This document shows, one piece after another, positions 1 to 8,134 of a DNA stretch of 64,000 nt (the stretch's first letter is position 1; every line of letters begins with the position of its first letter). The position numbers and the translations under genes are program-made. Below the pieces are notes generated by a model that was not told the origin of the DNA, did not search any database, and saw nothing but the letters and a program-made list of their open reading frames with translations. The stretch comes from Rhodospirillum sp. (GTDB lineage: Bacteria > Pseudomonadota > Alphaproteobacteria > Rhodospirillales > Rhodospirillaceae). The DNA is taken from NCBI GenBank assembly GCA_021741145.1, contig JAIOYK010000026.1, positions 1 through 64,000 of the forward strand, written 5' to 3'.

Positions 1-102
1 GCCCCTCGCGGCTCCCCTTTTCCCGTCCGCGCCGCTTCCATCCCAGGCTCCCACATCCGAGTCCGATCCCGCGTCCCCCCCCTCCCACCAGGACACTCCA
101 AC

Positions 103-492
103 ATGACTCCCTCTTCCGCCCCCCCACCCCGGGACCCCGGAACCATCTCCGTGGAGTTGGACAAGGTGACCAGTCTGATCGCCACCGCCCAGCGACTGGT
201 GGGCGAGAATCGGGCCGTGGACCTCTCCGCCCTGGAAGGGAAGGTCGCATCGATCTGCGGCGCGGTCGCGGACTTGCCCCGGGAAGACGCGCGCCGCTTC
301 CTTAGCGCCCTGGAATCGCTTATCACGGGACTGGATCAACTGGAGTCCGCCCTGCGGAGACGCTACGGCCCTCTGTTCGATCCGCCCGAAGGCCCCGCCA
401 TGGCTCCGGCCCGGGCCGCCAAAGCCGCCCGGGCCTATGACGCCCTTGACGGGACACAGCCCACCGCCCACTCCTCCGGGGACGGGTCGTGA
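103..492 (+). CDS. Uncharacterised 129-aa protein upstream of fliO-fliP
   Basis: I do not recognise the family. The ATG follows an AGGA element by a few bases and the frame stays open to a TGA at 492. The protein starts with a proline-rich stretch (residues 3-13), continues with a helical, acidic middle (about 18-90) that looks able to form a small helical bundle or coiled coil, and ends in an Ala-rich low-complexity tail. There is no signal peptide or membrane segment. It lies about 125 bases upstream of fliO on the same strand, so a flagellar role such as an export chaperone is possible from context only. The 102 bases before it are C-rich and hold no gene I can support. Confidence 0.6.
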   Translation: MTPSSAPPPRDPGTISVELDKVTSLIATAQRLVGENRAVDLSALEGKVASICGAVADLPREDARRFLSALESLITGLDQLESALRRRYGPLFDPPEGPAMAPARAAKAARAYDALDGTQPTAHSSGDGS

Positions 493-618
493 TCTGAATT
501 CAATCGTTGAGCGGGAAGGGAAGCCGGAAAACCGGTCTCCTTTCGGCTCGCAGCCCTAACGGAACGGCCGCGGTTTCCATCGCGCCCCTCCCCCTTGGAA
601 ACGTACCGGGTCCCGCCC

Positions 619-990
619 ATGGACATGGACAACTACCTTCGCTTCATGCTGGCGCTCGTCTTCGTGCTGGGCCTGCTGTTCGCCCTGGCCTATGTGATGA
701 AGCGATTCGCCGCTCCGGGCATGGTCCGGAACCGCTCGGCCAAACGGATCAAGGTCCTGGAGGCCCTGGCCGTGGACCCCAAGCGGCGTTTGGTGCTGGT
801 CCGCCGGGACGACGTGGAGCATCTGCTCCTTGTGGGGGGCGACAGCGATCTGGTGGTGGAAGGCGGCATTCCCGCCCGGGAGGAGGACCCCGACCAGGGG
901 GCCGGCACGCCCTTCGCCCGCATGCTCAAGGGCGCACGGCCCGCCGCGAAGGATCCAAATCCCGGATCGGATGGGGAGATCCGGCCATGA
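619..990 (+). CDS. fliO: FliO-like flagellar export apparatus protein
   Basis: FliO is a small bitopic membrane protein that helps assemble the FliP ring of the flagellar type III export gate. The product (123 aa from the ATG at 619) has one membrane helix near residues 7-27 (YLRFMLALVFVLGLLFALAY), then a basic patch and a short beta-rich cytoplasmic domain with a KRIKVLEALAVDPKRRLVLV segment typical of FliO. Sequence similarity across the family is low, so the call leans on topology and on the position: its TGA overlaps the ATG of fliP (ATGA at 987-990). An in-frame TTG at 595 would add eight residues; the ATG at 619 puts MDMDNYLRF at the N-terminus and fits better. Confidence 0.8.
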   Translation: MDMDNYLRFMLALVFVLGLLFALAYVMKRFAAPGMVRNRSAKRIKVLEALAVDPKRRLVLVRRDDVEHLLLVGGDSDLVVEGGIPAREEDPDQGAGTPFARMLKGARPAAKDPNPGSDGEIRP

Positions 991-1817
991 CACCGATGTC
1001 CTTTCCTCCGGGCGGACCGGGTCGCAGGCCCCTTTGGCTCATGGGCGCGATGGCAATCACGGTCTGTCTTGGCGCCCTCTGTCTTGGCATGGTCCTGGCG
1101 ATTTGGGGCGCCCATCCGGCGCTGGCCCAATCGCTGAACCTGAACCTGGGCAACGACCCCGGTGGCGATGGCTCGACGACCTCGCGCATCATTCAACTCG
1201 TCGGTCTGCTGACGGTCCTCAGCCTCGCGCCTGGTCTGCTGATCATGGTCACCAGCTTCACCCGGGTGGTGGTGGTGCTATCCATCCTGCGCCATGCCCT
1301 GGCCACGCAGACCGCGCCGCCAAACATGGTCATCACCAGTTTGGCCCTGTTCATCACCTTCTTCATCATGGCCCCGACCTTCGAGCAGGCCTGGGATAAC
1401 GGCCTGGCTCCCCTGATCGCCGAGGACATCACCGAGGAGGAAGCCTTTCCCTTGATGGTCGAACCCTTCCGGGTCTTCATGCTGGCCCATGTCCGGCCGA
1501 AAGACCTTCAATTGTTCATGACTTTCAACAACGAAACGGTGGCCGAGGCCAAGGATGTGTCCATCCAGGCTCTGATCCCCGCCTTCATGATCAGCGAGTT
1601 GAGGCGCGCCTTCGAGATCGGCTTCCTGATCTTCCTGCCCTTCGTGGTGATCGACATGGTGATCGCTTCGGTGCTCATGTCCATGGGCATGATGATGCTC
1701 CCGCCGATGATGTTGGCCATGCCGTTCAAGCTGATCTTTTTCGTGCTGGTGGACGGCTGGTATCTGATCGTGGGCTCCCTGCTCTCGAGTTATGGCGGCG
1801 GGCCGGGAGGGGGGTAA
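987..1817 (+). CDS. fliP: Flagellar type III secretion export gate protein FliP
   Basis: FliP forms the core pore of the flagellar protein export gate with FliQ and FliR in the inner membrane. The 276-aa product has an N-terminal signal-type hydrophobic segment ending near ALAQ (residues 45-48), a periplasmic linker, and the conserved transmembrane block starting with IIQLVGLLTVLSLAPGLL. The family signatures FTRVVVVLSILRHALATQ and, near the C-terminus, SMGMMMLPP followed by LIFFVLVDGW are clear. Length matches the family (about 245-280 aa). The start overlaps the fliO stop by four bases, implying translational coupling. A longer open frame back to 507 has no conserved sequence and was discarded. 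No fliQ follows; the next gene is convergent. Confidence 0.96.
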   Translation: MTPMSFPPGGPGRRPLWLMGAMAITVCLGALCLGMVLAIWGAHPALAQSLNLNLGNDPGGDGSTTSRIIQLVGLLTVLSLAPGLLIMVTSFTRVVVVLSILRHALATQTAPPNMVITSLALFITFFIMAPTFEQAWDNGLAPLIAEDITEEEAFPLMVEPFRVFMLAHVRPKDLQLFMTFNNETVAEAKDVSIQALIPAFMISELRRAFEIGFLIFLPFVVIDMVIASVLMSMGMMMLPPMMLAMPFKLIFFVLVDGWYLIVGSLLSSYGGGPGGG

Positions 1818-1855
1818 ACGCCTCCCCGATCCGCGCCCTCATCCCTCGGTCGCCC

Positions 1856-2896
1856 TCACCCCTCGGCCAACGCCCTTGCATCGGCCAAAAACGTCTCCAC
1901 ATCCGCCTCCGTCGTCTCGAAGGAAGCCACCAAGCGCACCGCGTCCGGACCGGCGGGCGCGGCGGGATAGAAGGCATGCCCCCGGGCGCGCAGCCCATCA
2001 CGCAAGGGCTCGGCCAGATCGACAAACGCCATGTTGGCCTCGACCGGCCCCAGCAGGCGGGCCCCGTCTAGGCCATCCAGCCCCACGCCCAGGCGCGCGG
2101 CCATGGCGTTCGCATGGGTGGCCGCCTTCAACCACAGGCCGTCCTCCAGCCAACCCACGAGTTGAGCCGACAGGAAGCGCATCTTGGAAAAGAGCTGTCC
2201 TGCTTTCTTGCGGCGGAATTCCATCTCGCGTTTTTTCGCCGGATCGAACAGCACCACCGCCTCTGCGGCGAGGCAGCCGCCCTTGGTCCCACCGAGGGAG
2301 AGGACTTCCACACCGGCCTTCCAGGTCACCTCCGCCGGGGAACAGCCCAGGGCGGCCACGGCGTTGGCGAAGCGCGCGCCGTCCATGTGCAGGGACAGGC
2401 CATGGCGCCGACACACCTCCGCTACCTCCGAGACCTGCGCGGGGGTGTAAAGGGTTCCCACCTCGGTGACATTGGTGATGCTGACCGCCGCGGGCTGGGC
2501 CACATGGACGTCATGCTCCCCGGCCAGGACCACCGCCCGGTCCAGGGCCGAAAGGCTTATCCTCCCCTCGGATCCGGGTAAATCAATCAGCTTGGCACCG
2601 CCCGAGAAGAACTCGAAGGCACCGCATTCGTCCACGTTTACATGGCCGTCCAGGTGGCAATAAACCGCGCCCCAAGGCGGAGTCAACCCGGCCAAGGAAA
2701 GAACATTCGCCGCGGTGCCCGAGGCGACGGGCAGGACCGCCACCTCCCGCTCGAAGACCTCCGACAGCCGGGCTTCAAGCCTTTCGGTCCAGGGGTCCGC
2801 CCCATAGGGCATGGCCGGGCCGCTGGCCGCGGCCGCCAGGGCCTCCACCACCTGGGGAAGGGCTCCGGAAACGTTGTCGCTGCAAAGATTAACCAT
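1856..2896 (-). CDS. ltaE: Low-specificity L-threonine aldolase (PLP enzyme)
   Basis: It cleaves L-threonine or L-allo-threonine to glycine and acetaldehyde in the cytoplasm. The 346-aa protein opens with the family start LCSDNVSGALP, carries the HMDGAR motif at residues 170-175, and has the PLP-binding lysine at K205 in SLGGTKGG. Length and domain order match the beta-eliminating-lyase family; this sub-branch (GGTKGG, PGSEGRISLSAL) is the bacterial one often annotated as beta-eliminating lyase or threonine aldolase. It is convergent with fliP and divergent from the amino-acid ABC transporter at 3061; a perfect palindrome lies in the shared spacer. Substrate preference between threonine stereoisomers cannot be read from the sequence. 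Confidence 0.93.
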   Translation of the reverse strand: MVNLCSDNVSGALPQVVEALAAAASGPAMPYGADPWTERLEARLSEVFEREVAVLPVASGTAANVLSLAGLTPPWGAVYCHLDGHVNVDECGAFEFFSGGAKLIDLPGSEGRISLSALDRAVVLAGEHDVHVAQPAAVSITNVTEVGTLYTPAQVSEVAEVCRRHGLSLHMDGARFANAVAALGCSPAEVTWKAGVEVLSLGGTKGGCLAAEAVVLFDPAKKREMEFRRKKAGQLFSKMRFLSAQLVGWLEDGLWLKAATHANAMAARLGVGLDGLDGARLLGPVEANMAFVDLAEPLRDGLRARGHAFYPAAPAGPDAVRLVASFETTEADVETFLADARALAEG

Positions 2897-2952
2897 GGAA
2901 ACACCCGGGTCCTTGATGGGGAAAGAGACAATGCCCCAACAAATAGGGCGTC

Positions 2953-2978
2953 ATTTCCCACGGACAAGCGTGGGAAAT
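2953..2978. promoter_or_regulatory. Perfect 10-bp inverted repeat in divergent spacer
   Basis: ATTTCCCACG and CGTGGGAAAT flank a six-base spacer (GACAAG). The palindrome sits 57 bases upstream of ltaE and 83 bases upstream of the ABC transporter ATPase gene. It has no T-run on either side, so an operator or leader hairpin is more likely than a terminator. The regulator is not identifiable here. Confidence 0.5.
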
Positions 2979-3060
2979 GTTCTTGCCTCATTGGTGAAAG
3001 GCTGGCTAGGCTTGAACTGGGATACAGTATGCACGCAATCCACTGGGGAGTAGATCGCGC

Positions 3061-3837
3061 ATGGGGACTGGAGCGGTGGCCCTGGAAGTCCGGGGAATCC
3101 ACAAGACGTTTGGTCAGTTGGAGGTGCTCAAGGGCATTTCCCTAACCGCCCGGGATGGGGACGTGATCTCCATCCTCGGCTCCTCCGGCTCCGGCAAAAG
3201 CACTTTCCTGCGCTGCCTCAACCTGCTGGAAAACCCCGACAAGGGATCTATCCGTCTGCGGGGGGAAGAGTTGAGCCTGAAGCCAGAGCGGGGCAACGGC
3301 TTGGTGGCGGCCAATGCCAAACAGCTCGCCACCTTCCGGTCACGCATGGGCTTCGTCTTCCAGAACTTCAACCTATGGCCCCACCTGACAATCCTCGAAA
3401 ACATCATGGAGGCCCCGGTCCAGGTGAAGAAGCAGCCCAAGGCCGAGGTCAGGGAGCGGGCGCTGGCCCTGCTCGACAAGGTGGGCATCGCCGCCAAGCG
3501 AGATTTTTATCCCGCCCATCTCTCCGGCGGGCAACAGCAACGCGCCGCCATCGCCAGGGCACTCTGCATGGAGCCCGAGGTGATCTTGTTCGACGAGCCC
3601 ACCAGCGCGCTGGATCCGGAACTGGTGTCCGAGGTCTTGGGGGTCATGCGCGCCCTGGCCGAGGAGGGCCGGACCATGCTGGTGGTGACCCACGAGATGA
3701 ATTTCGCCCGGGATGTGTCCAGTGAAGTGATTTTTTTGCACCAGGGACACATTGAGGAACAGGGTCCCCCCGCCCAGATATTCTCCCAACCCAAGACGGA
3801 TCGGGTCCGCCAGTTCCTGACCAACCACCTGTCTTAA
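3061..3837 (+). CDS. Polar amino-acid ABC transporter ATPase (HisP/GlnQ family)
   Basis: This is the cytoplasmic ATPase of a polar amino-acid uptake system. The 258-aa product has Walker [10 protein letters not shown] (residues 40-48), the Q-loop at [13 protein letters not shown], the signature LSGGQQQR (154-161), Walker B VILFDEP (174-180) and the switch histidine in VVTHEMNFA. The insert [13 protein letters not shown] before the Q-loop is the HisP-type insertion seen in histidine and lysine-arginine-ornithine transporters. It is followed by the binding protein after 42 bases and, after a repeat element, by two permeases, so the set is complete. Basic amino acids are the likely substrates by family resemblance, which is inference. 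Confidence 0.94.
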   Translation: MGTGAVALEVRGIHKTFGQLEVLKGISLTARDGDVISILGSSGSGKSTFLRCLNLLENPDKGSIRLRGEELSLKPERGNGLVAANAKQLATFRSRMGFVFQNFNLWPHLTILENIMEAPVQVKKQPKAEVRERALALLDKVGIAAKRDFYPAHLSGGQQQRAAIARALCMEPEVILFDEPTSALDPELVSEVLGVMRALAEEGRTMLVVTHEMNFARDVSSEVIFLHQGHIEEQGPPAQIFSQPKTDRVRQFLTNHLS

Positions 3838-3879
3838 TCCTTGTCCCGTCCCAATTCATTAGAGGAAAAGAAACCGACC

Positions 3880-4644
3880 ATGTTGACCTTGAAAAAAACC
3901 GCGACCGCTCTGATCGCCGCCGCTGGCATCGCCCTTGGCGCCCAGGCCGCCCAGGCCGAGTCCATCAAGATCGCCACGGAGGGCGCCTTTCCTCCGTTCA
4001 ACTTCATCGATGCCGCGGGCGTGCCCCAGGGTTTCGACGTGGACATCGCCCACGCTCTTTGCGCGGAAATGAAGGACGATTGCGAGATCGTCACCCAGGA
4101 TTGGGATGGTATCATCCCCGGTCTGCTGGCCAAGAAATACGACGCCATCATCGCGTCCATGTCGATCACGCCGGAGCGCCAGGAAAGCGTCCTCTTCTCC
4201 AACCCCTACTATAACAACCAATTCCATTTCGTCGGACCCAAGGACAAGGACTTCGACATCTCCAAGGAAGGCCTGAAGGGCAAGACCCTGGGCGCCCAGC
4301 GGGCCACCGTCTCGGCCCAGTGGATCGAGGAGAACCTGGGTGACACCGTGGACCTGAAGCTCTACGACACCGCCGAGGAAGCCTATCTTGACCTGGACGC
4401 CGGTCGGGTGGATCTGCTGCTCAACGACACCTATCCCACCTATGACTGGCTGAAGAGCGACGCCGGAAAGAACTACGAACTCAAGGGCAATTCCGTGATC
4501 GACGACGACGTGGTCGGCATTGCCTTCCGCAAGGACGAGACGGCCCTGGTCGACAAGGTCAATGCCGCGCTCAAGGCCATCATCGACAACGGCACTTACG
4601 CCAAGATCAACGAGAAGTACTTCCCCTTCAGCTTGCTAAACTAA
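3880..4644 (+). CDS. Periplasmic basic amino-acid-binding protein (ArgT/HisJ type)
   Basis: This is the solute-binding subunit (SBP_bac_3 family) that delivers an amino acid to the permease. The ATG at 3880 is preceded by a strong AGAGGAAAAG; a TTG at 3841 in the same frame lacks this. The 254-aa protein has a signal peptide (KK, hydrophobic core, cut after AQAAQA near residue 26), then IKIATEGAFPPFNF, the classic first strand with the ligand-contacting region, FDVDIAHALC, WDGIIPGLLAKKYDAI and a C-terminal INEKYFPF. The SITPERQE segment and overall length match lysine/arginine/ornithine- and histidine-binding proteins. It lies between the ATPase and permease genes. Confidence 0.94.
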   Translation: MLTLKKTATALIAAAGIALGAQAAQAESIKIATEGAFPPFNFIDAAGVPQGFDVDIAHALCAEMKDDCEIVTQDWDGIIPGLLAKKYDAIIASMSITPERQESVLFSNPYYNNQFHFVGPKDKDFDISKEGLKGKTLGAQRATVSAQWIEENLGDTVDLKLYDTAEEAYLDLDAGRVDLLLNDTYPTYDWLKSDAGKNYELKGNSVIDDDVVGIAFRKDETALVDKVNAALKAIIDNGTYAKINEKYFPFSLLN

Positions 4645-4693
4645 GTAAAGGTCCTCCCCACTTTCTTGTCTCGTCATTCCCGCCCTTCTCCTC

Positions 4694-4841
4694 CGTCATT
4701 CCCGCGTCGGCGGGACTCCAGAGTGGGGGCCGGTGACCGAAGCGGTCAACGCGACCGTGCCAAGGGTCGCCAACGACAGCGAAATCAACCCTGGATCCCC
4801 GTTTTCACGGGGATGACGATAGGGAAGACGCGGGAATGACG
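4694..4841. repeat. 148-bp intergenic element bounded by 15-bp inverted repeats
   Basis: The ends CGTCATTCCCGCGTC (4694-4708) and GACGCGGGAATGACG (4827-4841) are exact inverted copies. Inside is a second hairpin (GGATCCCCGTTTTCACGGGGATGAC region, 4793-4817). A 30-base core at 4788-4817 recurs exactly, in opposite orientation, at 57203-57232. No open frame is conserved, so this is a non-coding dispersed repeat, possibly a MITE-like or REP-like unit, lying inside the amino-acid transporter operon. Confidence 0.8.
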
Positions 4842-4843
4842 AT

Positions 4844-4915
4844 GGAGACCTGGGCGGAGACCTGGGCGGAGACCTGGGCGGAGACCTGGGCGGAGACCTG
4901 GGCGGAGACCTGGGC
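4844..4915. repeat. Six tandem copies of a 12-bp unit
   Basis: The unit GGAGACCTGGGC is repeated six times without a mismatch (4844-4915), directly after the inverted-repeat element. Exact copies point to recent slippage expansion. The array is in the 337-base gap between the binding-protein gene and the first permease, where its number could change spacing or transcript folding. The rest of the gap, to 4981, holds the ribosome-binding region of the permease. Confidence 0.9.
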
Positions 4916-4981
4916 GCGCGCGATCGGGAATTAAGCGGGTCCCAAAGGACCCATTCTCTCTCCCTCCATGAAGGACCGGGC

Positions 4982-5680
4982 ATGGATTTTCAGGGCTATG
5001 GCGATCTGCTGATCCAGGGGGCGGGCATCACCCTGCGTCTGGCCGTCGGGGCCGTGGCGCTCGGACTGATCCTCGGCCTCTCCGGCGCGGCGCTGAAACT
5101 ATCGCGGAACAAGCTCGCCCGGGCCGTCGGCAATGGCTACACCGACCTGTTCCGGGGTCTTCCGGAATTACTGGTTGTCCTGATCTTTTATTACGGAGCG
5201 GAAACCCTCCTCCGCCATGTGGTCAACGACCTGCTCGGTATCGACACCTATGTGGAGATCAGCCCTTTCCTGGGCGGCGTGCTGGCTCTCGGCCTGATCT
5301 TCGGCGCCTATTCCTCGGAGGTCTTCCGGGGCGCGGTTCTCTCCATCCCCAAGGGTCATGTGGAGGCCGCCAAGTCCTTTGGCATGACGCCCTTCCTGAC
5401 CTACCGGCGCATTATCCTGCCCCAGGTCTGGCGGGTGGCCCTTCCCGGCCTGGGCAACCTGTTCCTGGTGACCCTGAAGGACACGGCCCTGGTCTCGGTC
5501 ATCGGCCTGGACGAGTTGATGCGCGCGGCCAATACCGCGGGGCGTTCGACCCGGGACTACTTCACCTTCCTGATGGCCGCGGCGCTGCTCTATCTCGCCT
5601 TGACCGTGTTGTCCATGGCGGTCATCCACCTGCTGGAACGCCGGGCCTCCCGGGGCCACCTCGGCGCCGCCGGACATTAG
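4982..5680 (+). CDS. Polar amino-acid ABC transporter permease 1 (HisQ type)
   Basis: This is one of two inner-membrane permeases of the amino-acid importer. The 232-aa protein is hydrophobic with about five membrane helices, begins GYGDLLIQGAGITLRLA as in HisQ/ArtQ proteins, has the DLFRGLPELLVVLIFYYG block, and shows the cytoplasmic EAA loop (EAAKSFGMTPFLTYRRIILP, about 124-143) that docks on the ATPase. The ATG at 4982 has GAAGGA a few bases upstream. It is followed after 15 bases by the second permease, so the pair is cotranscribed. The long repeat-bearing gap in front raises the possibility of differential expression relative to the ATPase and binding protein. Confidence 0.93.
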   Translation: MDFQGYGDLLIQGAGITLRLAVGAVALGLILGLSGAALKLSRNKLARAVGNGYTDLFRGLPELLVVLIFYYGAETLLRHVVNDLLGIDTYVEISPFLGGVLALGLIFGAYSSEVFRGAVLSIPKGHVEAAKSFGMTPFLTYRRIILPQVWRVALPGLGNLFLVTLKDTALVSVIGLDELMRAANTAGRSTRDYFTFLMAAALLYLALTVLSMAVIHLLERRASRGHLGAAGH

Positions 5681-5695
5681 GGAAGGACGCGAAAC

Positions 5696-6421
5696 ATGAA
5701 TGTCGATCTCATCCCCGGCTTTCTGTTCAAAATGCTGACGGAGGGTCTGCCCACGACCATGGCCCTGGTCGCCCTTTCGGTTTCCATCGGCTTTTTCCTG
5801 GCCGTGCCGACGGCCCTGCTGCGGGTCAGTCACAATCCAGCGGTCCGGGTCCTGCCTTATGCCTATATCTTCTTCTTCCGGGGCACGCCCCTGCTGATCC
5901 AAATCGCCCTGGTGTACTACGGCCTGTCGACCCTGGAGTGGATCCGCGGCAGTGAATTCCTCTGGCCCATCCTCCGCGAGCCCTTCTGGTGCGCGATCAT
6001 CGCGTTGTCCCTCAACACCGGCGCCTATTCCGGCGAGATCCTGCGGGGCGCCATCCAGGCCATCCCCCGGGGCGAGGTCGAGGCCGCCCGCGCCCATGGC
6101 ATGCACGGCTGGCTGATCGTGCGGCGGATCCTTCTGCCCCGGGCGTTTCAGATCGGCCTGCCCGCCTATGGCAACGAGATCATCCTGATGGTCAAGGGCA
6201 GCGCGCTCACCTCCACCATCACCCTGCTGGACATCACTGGCGTGGCGCGCAATCTCTATGCCCGCTATTACACTCCGATGGAGGCTTTCGTCACCGCGGG
6301 CGTGATTTATCTGGTCCTGGTCTTCCTGTTGACCCGCCTGTTGCGCTGGGTGGAAGGGCGCCTGTCCCGCCACCTTCTTGGTCCGCCGGAGACGGAACTG
6401 GCCCAGGACCGCGCGTCCTAG
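5696..6421 (+). CDS. Polar amino-acid ABC transporter permease 2 (HisM type)
   Basis: It is the partner of the upstream permease. The 241-aa protein has about five membrane segments, the FFFRGTPLLIQIALVYYGL block typical of HisM/ArtM, and an EAA loop (EVEAARAHGMHGWLIVRRIL, about 130-149). GGAAGGAC lies before the ATG at 5696. The C-terminal tail is charged. The stop codon TAG is the first part of a long perfect hairpin (6421-6465) that probably ends or protects the operon transcript. Permease order, length and motif placement match histidine/lysine/arginine/ornithine systems. Confidence 0.92.
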   Translation: MNVDLIPGFLFKMLTEGLPTTMALVALSVSIGFFLAVPTALLRVSHNPAVRVLPYAYIFFFRGTPLLIQIALVYYGLSTLEWIRGSEFLWPILREPFWCAIIALSLNTGAYSGEILRGAIQAIPRGEVEAARAHGMHGWLIVRRILLPRAFQIGLPAYGNEIILMVKGSALTSTITLLDITGVARNLYARYYTPMEAFVTAGVIYLVLVFLLTRLLRWVEGRLSRHLLGPPETELAQDRAS

Positions 6422-6465
6422 AGTGAACCTGGGCCAGCTTGGCCCAAGCTGGCCCAGGTTCACTC
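6421..6465. terminator. 22-bp perfect hairpin overlapping the permease stop codon
   Basis: GAGTGAACCTGGGCCAGCTTGG (first arm, 6421-6442) pairs completely with 6444-6465. There is only a weak T-rich stretch afterwards (TCATTCTATCGATTTT). It is either a terminator or a 3' stabilising stem for the amino-acid transporter mRNA. A second stem, CCGCGTC/GACGCGG with an inner CACGCC/GGCGTG hairpin, follows at 6507-6544. Confidence 0.6.
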
Positions 6466-6572
6466 TCATTCTATCGATTTTAGAGGATCCTCGAGGCCAA
6501 GTTGGTCCGCGTCACGCCATAGGCGTGCTTTCAGCACGACGCGGCCCCACTTGATCTCGGAGCACTCTAGAC

Positions 6573-7163
6573 ATGACCTCTCCCGCTGATCCGACGACCA
6601 AGCCCCCACCGAAACGGCGGCGGTCTCCCATGGAGCCCATCCTCTTCCCCAACCGAGGCTTACGGGTCTGGGGGTATGGGATCCTGGCCGCCGGATTCGC
6701 CGCGATCGGCTTGGTCCTGCCCATGGTGGTGGGCGCCCGCGCCCTGCCCTGGATGCCGGTCCTGTTGGCGCCCGCGGTCTGGATGGGCCTGATGTCCTGG
6801 GGACACGCCGTCCTGTTGGTGACCTCCAATCCCGTGGGAATGCGGGTCCGCGCCCCCCTCGACGTCTGGGGCGTCCTGCTGCCTCCCCCCCAGGACATCC
6901 GTTTCCCCTGGGAAGCGGTGACGGAAATCCACCTTTTGGAAAGCCAGGATCCCCGCGCCCTGACCAGTTGGGGCAAGAAACTTTCCCGACCCGAGGGGGA
7001 GTTGCGCATCATGCTCGCGGACAGACGCGTCGTTCGACTGACATGGACCATGGTGGAAGGCCATCTGCTGGACATCGCCGAACTGGTGGCCGTGGCCTCC
7101 AACCAACCGGTCCAGGGCCGGGACCGCTATGCGCCAGGCGGGATTTTAGGGGACATGGAGTAA
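6573..7163 (+). CDS. Uncharacterised two-helix membrane protein
   Basis: I do not recognise this 196-aa protein with certainty. It starts with a proline- and arginine-rich cytoplasmic stretch (residues 1-28), then two closely spaced membrane helices (about 32-53 and 57-80), then a soluble C-terminal half with alternating beta strands (MRVRAPLDVWGV, IRFPWEAVTEIHLLES, ELRIMLADRRVVRLTWTMVEG). That layout, two helices followed by a domain in which a W-x-x-V-x-x-I strand leads, resembles bacterial PH-like membrane proteins, but no signature residue settles it. It is a single gene between the transporter operon and a convergent yccF-like gene. Start: ATG at 6573. Confidence 0.7.
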   Translation: MTSPADPTTKPPPKRRRSPMEPILFPNRGLRVWGYGILAAGFAAIGLVLPMVVGARALPWMPVLLAPAVWMGLMSWGHAVLLVTSNPVGMRVRAPLDVWGVLLPPPQDIRFPWEAVTEIHLLESQDPRALTSWGKKLSRPEGELRIMLADRRVVRLTWTMVEGHLLDIAELVAVASNQPVQGRDRYAPGGILGDME

Positions 7164-7181
7164 TCCAGCCTCTTTCCGGAG

Positions 7182-7619
7182 CTACCGCCCAAGGGCTCGG
7201 CTCCGGTCGATATCATCCTTGACGTAATGGTGCACGCAGACCTTGCCCACGGGGTTCAGGAAGGTCCCAAGGGACTTGGCCAGGACCAGCGCCGTTGGGA
7301 TCCCCACGATGGTTAGGGCCAGGGCGACGATCTGAAAAAGCGCCACGACCACCGAGATCAGCCCGATGGGCAGGTAGAGGATCATGATAATCGTCGAATA
7401 GGCCGACCAGACCGAATTGCTCTCCCGCTTCAGATCCTTGCCGTCGACCATGCTCCAACTGAATGGCAGGAACAGAAACTTCCCGTATTGCATCAATCCA
7501 AGGCCGATGGGCGCGGTGATCACCAGGACGGTGAGCAGCAGGCCCAGCAGCCAAGTCCAGGCCGCCGTGATAAAACCCAGGAATGGGAAGTACCACAGGA
7601 TATTTCCGAGCATGCGCAT
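7182..7619 (-). CDS. YccF-domain inner-membrane protein
   Basis: The 145-aa product belongs to the YccF family (formerly DUF307), whose function is not established. It opens MRMLGNILWYFPFLGF, then has a helix at WTWLLGLLLTVLVIT, the conserved PIGLGLMQYGKFLFLPFSW block, and a second repeat of the domain (SVWSAYSTIIMILYLPIGLI) with another hydrophobic pair before a short basic tail. The ATG at 7619 is preceded by GGAAGGACC; a longer frame to 7748 adds 43 residues with no membrane or family features and was dropped. It is convergent with the gene at 6573, leaving an 18-base gap. Confidence 0.85.
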   Translation of the reverse strand: MRMLGNILWYFPFLGFITAAWTWLLGLLLTVLVITAPIGLGLMQYGKFLFLPFSWSMVDGKDLKRESNSVWSAYSTIIMILYLPIGLISVVVALFQIVALALTIVGIPTALVLAKSLGTFLNPVGKVCVHHYVKDDIDRSRALGR

Positions 7620-8134
7620 GGCGAGGTCCTTCCTTTTATCCCGGCACGCTCCAAACCATCTTCGCGAGGGCAAGGATCCGAACTCTGGCGAAGGCGATCT
7701 TCGGGGGCTTGACGCCAATACCCTGAGCGATTCGCGCGCCGAGGACAAGGGCGGCCTGTCTGATGCCCCCTGATCGGATCAAACGGCGCGCGACAGGAAA
7801 ACGTCCATCCTCTGGATTCTCCGACCCGGAACCAACAATCACTTCCCCTTCCACGGCAATCGACGCCGCTTCGAGAGAGCTCCCTTGGGATCGGAGGACC
7901 CCCACCCTCCTTGGATTTTTCGCGACCCATCACCACCCGAACCAAAGCAGGAAAATGCGAATTCCGTTGGGTTCGAAAGCCCACAACCGTTTGTTCCCGT
8001 GGCCAAAAAATGCGTTCCCGCGGAAAATAAAGGGACGACAGAGCCACGAAATGCCCCCTATCCTTCTTCATGGATCGAATACGGAGCGCGGGCCGGGTCG
8101 TGGCCCCGGTCATAACGGAATAGGGGAGCTGCGT
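7620..8134. other. 515-base spacer without a supported gene
   Basis: This gap divides the divergent yccF-like and radical SAM genes. An 89-codon minus-strand frame (7636-7905) and the long N-terminal extension of the radical SAM frame cross it, but neither has a well-placed ribosome-binding site or recognisable sequence. The region 7900-8060 is less GC-rich and probably carries both promoters. Confidence 0.6.

Noticed and set aside
507-986. Long N-terminal extension of the fliP frame (436-aa version)
   Set aside because: Composition is Gly/Pro/Arg-rich shadow coding over fliO; the ATG at 987 overlaps the fliO stop and gives a normal FliP.
7636-7905. 89-codon minus-strand frame upstream of the yccF-like gene
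   Set aside because: Its GTG start abuts the purine run with no spacing, and the sequence is unlike any family.
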